From the NCBI GenBank assembly GCA_035627835.1, contig DASPKX010000053.1, positions 1 through 10,704 of the forward strand: 10,704 bases of DNA, in the 5' to 3' direction. How positions within the stretch are numbered: position 1 is the first letter of the stretch; the number at the start of each line of letters is the position of its first letter. The notes under the pieces are model-generated. The model was given only the letters and a program-made list of their open reading frames with translations. It did no database searches and was not told where the DNA came from. Positions 6,931 through 10,704 of the stretch are shown here, one piece after another. This DNA comes from DASPKX01 sp035627835. GTDB lineage: Bacteria > Verrucomicrobiota > Verrucomicrobiia > Limisphaerales > SXQI01. A program made the position numbers and the translations under genes.

Positions 6931-6940
6931 CTTCCCCCTT
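6931..6940 (-). promoter_or_regulatory. Shine-Dalgarno site of the 66-residue protein gene
   Basis: The - strand reads AAGGGGGAAG, 6 nt before the ATG at 6924. It decides this start over an in-frame TTG at 6930 and an internal ATG. It is one of only two strong ribosome binding sites in the window. Confidence 0.5.
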
Positions 6941-6948
6941 CTGAGTTC

Positions 6949-6977
6949 AAGCTAACGACACCCTTAGGGGTTCACAA
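6949..6977 (-). promoter_or_regulatory. Candidate promoter for the 66-residue protein gene
   Basis: On the - strand TTGTGA (6977-6972) is followed after 17 nt by TAGCTT (6954-6949), about 24 nt before the ATG. The spacer holds a small dyad, ACCCCTAAGGGT, with 4-bp arms CCCT/AGGG, which could be an operator half or chance. The hexamers are weak matches (4 of 6 and 3 of 6). Confidence 0.3.
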
Positions 6978-7051
6978 CCGGCAGGAGGCACTGTTCGGAA
7001 ACAGGGCGAAACCTTACGCCGCTTGGTAACCGCCCTTATCCGTGCCATCAC

Positions 7052-7078
7052 GGCCGCGCACTCGGCCTTGTCGCGGCC
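7052..7078. repeat. Inverted repeat upstream of the inositol oxygenase gene
   Basis: GGCCGCG at 7052-7058 is the exact reverse complement of CGCGGCC at 7072-7078, with a 13-nt loop. No T-tract follows, so it is not a terminator. The right arm overlaps the -35-like TTGTCG at 7068-7073. A second small dyad, CAAGG (7086-7090) with CCTTG (7099-7103), spans the -10. Either could be a regulator site; GC-rich 7-mers also arise by chance. Confidence 0.35.
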
Positions 7079-7096
7079 TGGAGAACAAGGTAATTT
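7068..7096 (+). promoter_or_regulatory. Candidate promoter for the inositol oxygenase gene
   Basis: TTGTCG at 7068-7073 and TAATTT at 7091-7096 are separated by 17 nt, the same layout as before lgt. Transcription would start near 7103 and leave a leader of about 26 nt before the ATG at 7129, which has no evident Shine-Dalgarno. Confidence 0.33.
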
Positions 7097-7128
7097 CGCC
7101 TTGCGGCTGATTTCCGCTCCAAAGACAT

Positions 7129-8031
7129 ATGAATAACGCCTCAGAAGCCACCAAGACTCCCCTGCAAAGCCTTGATGAGTGGGAAGACTTTCTTAAGGAC
7201 CGCTATCCGGAGTCGGAGCATCGGGCAGCGGAGGCCTTCAAAGCCACTGATCCGGAGAAGAAGCCAGAGCAGTTCCGCAACTACGAGGCTGACGCGCGCC
7301 CCACAGTCCGTGAGTTCTATCGCCTGAACCACCGCTATCAGACCTACGATTTCGTGCAAGCAAAGCGGAAGGAGTTCCTCGGCCTGAACCGGATGCAGAT
7401 GGGGATCTGGGAAGCAGCCGAATACTTGAACCAGCTCGTTGATGACAGCGACCCGGACACCGATCTTTCACAACTCGAGCACTTGCTGCAAACGGCAGAG
7501 CATTTGCGCGCTGATGGCCAGCCCCGCTGGATGATCTTAACAGGCTTCGTCCACGATCTTGGAAAAATCCTTTGCCTTTGGGGCGAGCCTCAATGGGCCG
7601 TGGTTGGAGACACATTCCCTGTGGGCTGCGCTTACTCGGACAAAATCGTTTTCCACAAATTCTTCGCGGACAACCCAGACAGCCAAAACCCCCGTTTCCA
7701 GACCCGCACTGGCGTGTATGAAGAAGGGGCTGGTCTGGATAAGGTTTGTCTCTCATGGGGCCACGACGAGTACATCTACCAGGTTTGCAAAGATTATCTG
7801 CCTGACGAAGCTCTCTACATGCTCCGGTACCATTCGTTTTATCCATGGCATCGCGAGAATGAGTATGAGCACCTGACGAACGAACGTGATCGCGCGTTAC
7901 TGAAGGCGGTGCAGGCGTTCAACCCGTACGACCTCTACACCAAGAGCCACGCGAAGCCGAACGTCAAAGAACTGCGTCCTTACTATGAGGATCTGATCGC
8001 GGAGTTCTTCCCGGCGAAGCTGCGTTGGTGA
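7129..8031 (+). CDS. Inositol oxygenase (myo-inositol to D-glucuronate)
   Basis: MIOX is a mixed-valent diiron enzyme that cleaves myo-inositol with O2 to D-glucuronate, best known from animals and plants and found in a limited set of bacteria. The 300 residues cover the whole family domain, close to the length of the mammalian enzyme. All six iron ligands of the HD-like fold are present: His118 (EHLLQTAE), His142-Asp143 (VHDLGK), His212 (WGHDEY), His235 (RYHSFYPWH) and Asp268 (NPYDLY). Substrate-side elements are also kept: SDPDTD at 107-112, Lys146, GDTFPVGC at 160-167 and Ser236. The first 45 residues are more variable and charged. It is cytosolic, with no signal peptide, and looks monocistronic. 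No uronate or inositol catabolic genes (isomerase, reductase, iol) are in the window, so the fate of the glucuronate must be decided by genes elsewhere. Its 3' end overlaps the lnt-like gene by 49 nt in antisense. ATG 7129 is chosen as it precedes the first family-like residues. Confidence 0.95.
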   Translation: MNNASEATKTPLQSLDEWEDFLKDRYPESEHRAAEAFKATDPEKKPEQFRNYEADARPTVREFYRLNHRYQTYDFVQAKRKEFLGLNRMQMGIWEAAEYLNQLVDDSDPDTDLSQLEHLLQTAEHLRADGQPRWMILTGFVHDLGKILCLWGEPQWAVVGDTFPVGCAYSDKIVFHKFFADNPDSQNPRFQTRTGVYEEGAGLDKVCLSWGHDEYIYQVCKDYLPDEALYMLRYHSFYPWHRENEYEHLTNERDRALLKAVQAFNPYDLYTKSHAKPNVKELRPYYEDLIAEFFPAKLRW

Positions 8032-9398
8032 GCCAGAGCCTCAACTGACTCCCGCGGACTTGACGGACCGATCCGAGGCAGCTTTGTGCTCCCTAAAAAG
8101 CAGTAGATCAGTGTGGCTGCCGCTATGGCGGTGGCCACATGTGCGAGTGGCCGATCCCATGGGATTTGGCCAGCACCCTTCAACTTAATCTCGCCACTAA
8201 CAACTTCTGCCTGGCCGGGGAAGGAACCAGACTCGATCACTTTACCGTCGGCGGTAATGATCTGTGAGATCCCTGAACTCGCGAGGCGGACCATGGGCAC
8301 ACCGTATTCCGCCGCCCGCGCAGGGCCAATTCTGGCATGAAGCCTGTGCTGGCGCTCACCCCAATCCTGAAGGTCCATCATGGGAACAATGAGCGCGTGG
8401 GCTCCTTGGCGAATCAGATCGTCGGTGACGCTCGTGTAGCTCAAGTCGTAACAAATGCAGATGCCAATAGGACCCCAGGGTGATTCCCAGACCGTGCGCG
8501 AATCGGCAGGGACGCCGTCAGCGAAGAATTGGATGGGAACACTCTTCCCTTGCTTGTGGACGATCTGTCCGGCTGGGTTAATCACGTAAGCTGTGTTTTG
8601 AAACGTGTTGCCGGGCAAAGGCTCGCGCCCCCCGATCACGAGGTGACGCCGCCGGAGCTTGCACCAATCGAGAATCGCTTCTGTTGGCGGTGTTTGCAGA
8701 GAGTATTCACTTAAAACAAAGAGGTCGGCGCCGGGGCTTTGTTTCCAGGCTGAATCCAGCAGGCGAGGAATCGTCTCTGGTTCAGGGAATTCAGCTTGAA
8801 CGCCCGAGACCATTAACGTCGTTCCATTCCGCTCGCGCTGTGGAAGCGAGGATGTTAAAGGTCCAGAGCAGGCGGCGATGAGAAGCACGATGCCCGCGTA
8901 TCGAGGCCGAGCAGCGCTTGCTGCCACACCCAGGCCCGCCATGACAAACCCAGTGCCATATACGCCCAGGAGCCCCGCGAGTGTCGGATCCACGGTGTAG
9001 CCAGCGGAGAGCCAGGTAAAGCGCAGGTAGTTCAATTCACTTCTGAAGTATTCAAGCCCAGTCCAAACGAAGGGCAGGAGCAGCAAGCCGAGCCTTCCAC
9101 GCCCGGAGAGCCGCTCCGCTGCAAATGCAAAGAGGCCGGTATAGAGGGCGAGGATAGACCAAAGGAGGACAGCCGCAGGGCCGAAAAGGGTGTAGAAAAA
9201 GCCGAGTTGCGGCGCATAGATTCCGAATCCAACCACTAAGCCGAGGTAAAAGGAGCACCTCGCTCCTGCTTGGCTCGAAGCTCGAATGAGCAGGCAGATG
9301 AAGAGTGCAAATACCCCGCCAAAAGGTGGCGACACTTGCGCTGCGTGAAAGGTTAGAATGGCTAGGAGAGCGAGCGCCGCAGATTTGCCGAGCTTCAT
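7983..9398 (-). CDS. lnt: Apolipoprotein N-acyltransferase-like membrane protein with nitrilase domain
   Basis: Lnt is the inner-membrane enzyme that adds the third acyl chain to the N-terminal cysteine of lipoproteins in Gram-negative bacteria. The product has 471 residues from the ATG at 9398. About six N-terminal hydrophobic segments (6-180) include RFTWLSAGY at 126-134 and GVYGTGF at 145-151, which match Lnt. A carbon-nitrogen hydrolase domain follows (about 195-405), then one C-terminal membrane segment at 419-436. The Glu-Lys-Cys triad is visible as Glu231 (LSEYS), Lys285 (KSVP) and Cys316 (ICYD). Two positions differ from E. coli Lnt. The VPFGE motif reads VPIQF, losing the glutamate equivalent to Glu343. 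CYE reads CYD. A variant specificity is therefore possible. The ATG at 9398 is chosen over one 18 codons upstream because TGGAGG lies 4 nt before it. A polar tail (438-471) follows, its last 15 codons being antisense to the inositol oxygenase gene. Confidence 0.82.
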   Translation of the reverse strand: MKLGKSAALALLAILTFHAAQVSPPFGGVFALFICLLIRASSQAGARCSFYLGLVVGFGIYAPQLGFFYTLFGPAAVLLWSILALYTGLFAFAAERLSGRGRLGLLLLPFVWTGLEYFRSELNYLRFTWLSAGYTVDPTLAGLLGVYGTGFVMAGLGVAASAARPRYAGIVLLIAACSGPLTSSLPQRERNGTTLMVSGVQAEFPEPETIPRLLDSAWKQSPGADLFVLSEYSLQTPPTEAILDWCKLRRRHLVIGGREPLPGNTFQNTAYVINPAGQIVHKQGKSVPIQFFADGVPADSRTVWESPWGPIGICICYDLSYTSVTDDLIRQGAHALIVPMMDLQDWGERQHRLHARIGPARAAEYGVPMVRLASSGISQIITADGKVIESGSFPGQAEVVSGEIKLKGAGQIPWDRPLAHVATAIAAATLIYCFLGSTKLPRIGPSSPRESVEALAHQRSFAGKNSAIRSS

Positions 9399-9402
9399 GT
9401 GG

Positions 9403-9408
9403 CCTCCA
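9403..9408 (-). promoter_or_regulatory. lnt: Shine-Dalgarno site that fixes the lnt start
   Basis: The - strand reads TGGAGG, ending 4 nt before the ATG at 9398-9396. This is the strongest ribosome binding site in the window and rules in favour of the shorter protein over an in-frame start at 9452. Confidence 0.65.
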
Positions 9409-9410
9409 GT

Positions 9411-9435
9411 GGTGGTTACTACTTTGACAACCACC
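9411..9435. repeat. Inverted repeat in the lnt leader
   Basis: GGTGGTT at 9411-9417 is the exact reverse complement of AACCACC at 9429-9435, with 11 nt between. It lies 2 nt beyond the lnt Shine-Dalgarno, so it could be an operator dyad or an mRNA hairpin that affects initiation. A perfect TTGACA (+ strand, 9424-9429) falls inside it. Confidence 0.45.
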
Positions 9436-9496
9436 GACCGGAGTCGTTTCACACCGCGTTACTCACCAGCGGAATCGACAAAAGCGCTCGTCGCGG

Positions 9497-9524
9497 AGCC
9501 TGGCGTGATCGCCAGCGGCTTTTT
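9497..9524 (+). terminator. Terminator-like hairpin in + orientation between two - strand genes
   Basis: Left arm AGCCTGGCG (9497-9505) pairs with CGCCA (9510-9514) and GGCT (9517-9520) around the loop TGAT, with a 2-nt bulge, and is followed by TTTTT at 9520-9524. The T-tract is on the + strand, while both flanking genes (quinone reductase upstream and lnt downstream) run on the - strand. In the - direction T's appear only about 12 nt past the hairpin, so it is a weak terminator for the quinone reductase gene. The rest of the 144-nt gap holds the dyad above. Confidence 0.5.
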
Positions 9525-9542
9525 AGCGCAATGCGAGAAGCA

Positions 9543-10535
9543 TCACGGCCGCAGGACTAATTTGCCTGCGAGCGCGCCCGTGCGTTTGACGGTGCTATCC
9601 TGCTGAAGGCGATGGGCTGCTGCGGTCTCGCTGAGCGGGAGAACGCGATCGATGCGGGGCTTAATGGCCCCGGATGCCAGCCACTGGTTGATATCTTCCG
9701 CAGCGCGCCGCTGCTCGTCGGCCGGAGCCATGAACATGACGAAGCCGTGCAGCGAGCAACCTTTGACGTAGAATGGACCGACGGGAAACTGCGGACGCGC
9801 TTCCCGCCCCGCCATCAATACCATGCGGCCATTCTGCGCAAGGAGAGCCACAGCCTGGTCAAAGTTGGGTTCGCGCAACGTTTCCCAGAACACGTGCACA
9901 CCTTCCGGGGCGGCCTGTTTGACGCGAGCGACCACGTCTTCGGATGCGTAATTAATGGCCACATCAGCGCCGAGTTGTTGCGCGAGCTGCACCTTTTCGG
10001 GTGTGCCAGCGGTGGTGATCACACGCGCGCCGGCCGCTTTTACCATTTGAACAACTGTCGAACCCACGCCGCCGGCGCCTCCGTTCACAAAAAGTGTTTC
10101 ACCCTTTTGCAGGCGCGCGCGGCTGAACAAACCTAAATGCGCAGTGATGCCCACGAGCGCGATAGCCGCAGCTGATTCGTCGCTGACGCTAGCAGGGGTG
10201 GGGTAGAGCCATTGTTCATCCACTGCGGCGAACTCCGCAAAGGTTCCCTGACGCCCGAGCAACCCCTGGTTGCTGCCCCAAACGCGATCACCAACTTTGA
10301 AGCGAGTGACGCCAGCGCCCACGGCGGCGACTTCGCCCGCAAGGTCGCAACCGAGAACGAAAGGCTTCGGGAGCTGCGCTGGAATGATTCCGCCCCGAAT
10401 GTAGGTGTCGATCGGATTCACAGCCACAGCACCGACGCGAACAAGGCATTGGCCAGGCGCTGGGTCGGGAGTCGGCAAGTCGCCGTAAATAATCTGCTCC
10501 GGCTCGCCCGGAGAGTTGATGTAAGCAGCTTTCAT
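9543..10535 (-). CDS. Zinc-free NADPH:quinone oxidoreductase (MDR superfamily, zeta-crystallin type)
   Basis: The 330-residue cytosolic enzyme belongs to the medium-chain dehydrogenase/reductase superfamily and would reduce quinones or other enone-like electrophiles with NADPH. The N-terminal GroES-like part (about 1-125) contains VNPIDTYIRGG at 39-49, LGCDLAGEVAAVG at 61-73 and VGDRVWG at 81-87. The Rossmann part shows the nucleotide loop NGGAGGVGS at 151-159 and a helix starting VVQMVKAAGARVI. The structural cysteine cluster of zinc alcohol dehydrogenases is absent, which fits the quinone reductase branch. A FWETLREPNFDQAV segment at 216-229 is less usual. The ATG at 10535 lacks a Shine-Dalgarno and lies one base after the stop of the upstream gene, so the two are cotranscribed. 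The substrate cannot be told from sequence. Confidence 0.9.
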   Translation of the reverse strand: MKAAYINSPGEPEQIIYGDLPTPDPAPGQCLVRVGAVAVNPIDTYIRGGIIPAQLPKPFVLGCDLAGEVAAVGAGVTRFKVGDRVWGSNQGLLGRQGTFAEFAAVDEQWLYPTPASVSDESAAAIALVGITAHLGLFSRARLQKGETLFVNGGAGGVGSTVVQMVKAAGARVITTAGTPEKVQLAQQLGADVAINYASEDVVARVKQAAPEGVHVFWETLREPNFDQAVALLAQNGRMVLMAGREARPQFPVGPFYVKGCSLHGFVMFMAPADEQRRAAEDINQWLASGAIKPRIDRVLPLSETAAAHRLQQDSTVKRTGALAGKLVLRP

Positions 10536-10536
10536 C

Positions 10537-10704
10537 TTAAGCCGAGGCTGAAAGGTTCTTGAGATCTGCGCGGACTTGTTCGTAGCTGGTGCTGTAATTA
10601 AGCACTTCTGGATCCGGCTTCATTCCCCATCGTGAGCAGGCTTCCGTGTACACGTCGGGCCACCAGTTACGGTGCTGCGTGAGCCCATGTTTCTTATATG
10701 ATCC
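10537..10704 (-). CDS. C-terminal fragment of an unrecognised protein (gene continues beyond the window)
   Basis: A - strand frame is open from the window end to a TAA at 10539-10537, giving 55 residues. It is aromatic-rich (HRNWWPDVYTEACSRWG at residues 11-27) and then charged (YEQVRADLKNL at 41-51). I do not recognise a family and name no function. The one-base spacing to the quinone reductase start (TAA-G-ATG) and the sensible composition support it as the real 3' end of a gene in the same operon. It is too short for the six-frame listing by length, and its 5' part is missing. Confidence 0.65.
   Translation of the reverse strand, partial: GSYKKHGLTQHRNWWPDVYTEACSRWGMKPDPEVLNYSTSYEQVRADLKNLSASA

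Noticed and set aside
7052..7078. Intrinsic terminator before the inositol oxygenase gene
   Set aside because: The hairpin has no T-tract on either strand side, so it was kept only as an inverted repeat.
7238..7846. A - strand frame of 202 codons within the inositol oxygenase gene
   Set aside because: The + frame has complete, conserved metal ligands; the opposite frame is low-complexity in Arg, Gly and Ser.
9612..10136. A + strand frame of 174 codons opposite the quinone reductase gene
   Set aside because: The - strand product is a clear MDR enzyme; the + product has no recognisable domain.
1..10704. tRNA, rRNA, CRISPR arrays, insertion sequences or phage attachment sites
   Set aside because: No tRNA-like cloverleaf, spaced direct repeats, transposase frames or terminal inverted repeats were seen on reading both strands.

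Overview
The window is a stretch of a GC-rich bacterial chromosome made mostly of single-copy metabolic and envelope genes. There are no transposases, integrases, phage genes, CRISPR repeats or RNA genes that I can see. The overall look suggests the Verrucomicrobiota or a PVC relative: two Lgt/Lnt-type lipoprotein enzymes (so a Gram-negative envelope), a DUF3616 protein, a bacterial myo-inositol oxygenase, a halogenase-like flavoprotein, and few Shine-Dalgarno sites. That placement is inference and only moderately secure.

Left part, + strand (1-3187). The 3' end of alaS is followed at 15 nt by a small secreted or lipidated Ala/Lys-rich protein, which ends in a strong intrinsic terminator (449-478). 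Next come ribBA and ribH, giving a bifunctional DHBP synthase/GTP cyclohydrolase II and lumazine synthase. They are packed with a DUF3616 protein by a 2-nt gap and then a 4-nt ATGA overlap. ribD and ribE are not in the window.

Middle, - strand (3184-4910). lgt (GTG start) and an RluD-type pseudouridine synthase are joined by a TGATG junction. The rluD stop overlaps the DUF3616 stop by 4 nt. Divergent from lgt lies a 531-residue flavoprotein (5132-6727) carrying the WxWxIP signature of flavin-dependent halogenases. Its stop overlaps by 4 nt the stop of a small - strand gene encoding 66 residues.

Right part (6925-10704). An intergenic stretch of about 200 nt separates the small - strand gene from a complete myo-inositol oxygenase (7129-8031) that keeps all six diiron ligands. 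The oxygenase runs 49 nt into the 3' end of a divergent apolipoprotein N-acyltransferase (lnt-like, 7983-9398, - strand). Further right, on the - strand, are a zinc-free quinone oxidoreductase (9543-10535) and the last 55 codons of an unrecognised gene 1 nt upstream of it. A hairpin with a T-tract between the quinone reductase and lnt points in the + direction, against both flanking genes.

Themes: (1) lipoprotein maturation is represented by lgt, lnt and possibly a substrate (the small protein with an LAAC lipobox); (2) every convergent gene pair overlaps at its stop codons; (3) several genes have a promoter-like hexamer pair ending 6-12 nt before a start with no Shine-Dalgarno, which hints at leaderless transcripts. 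I see no convincing undescribed multi-gene system. The most unusual single items are the bacterial inositol oxygenase, the halogenase-like enzyme, the altered active site of the Lnt homologue and the antisense-oriented terminator.
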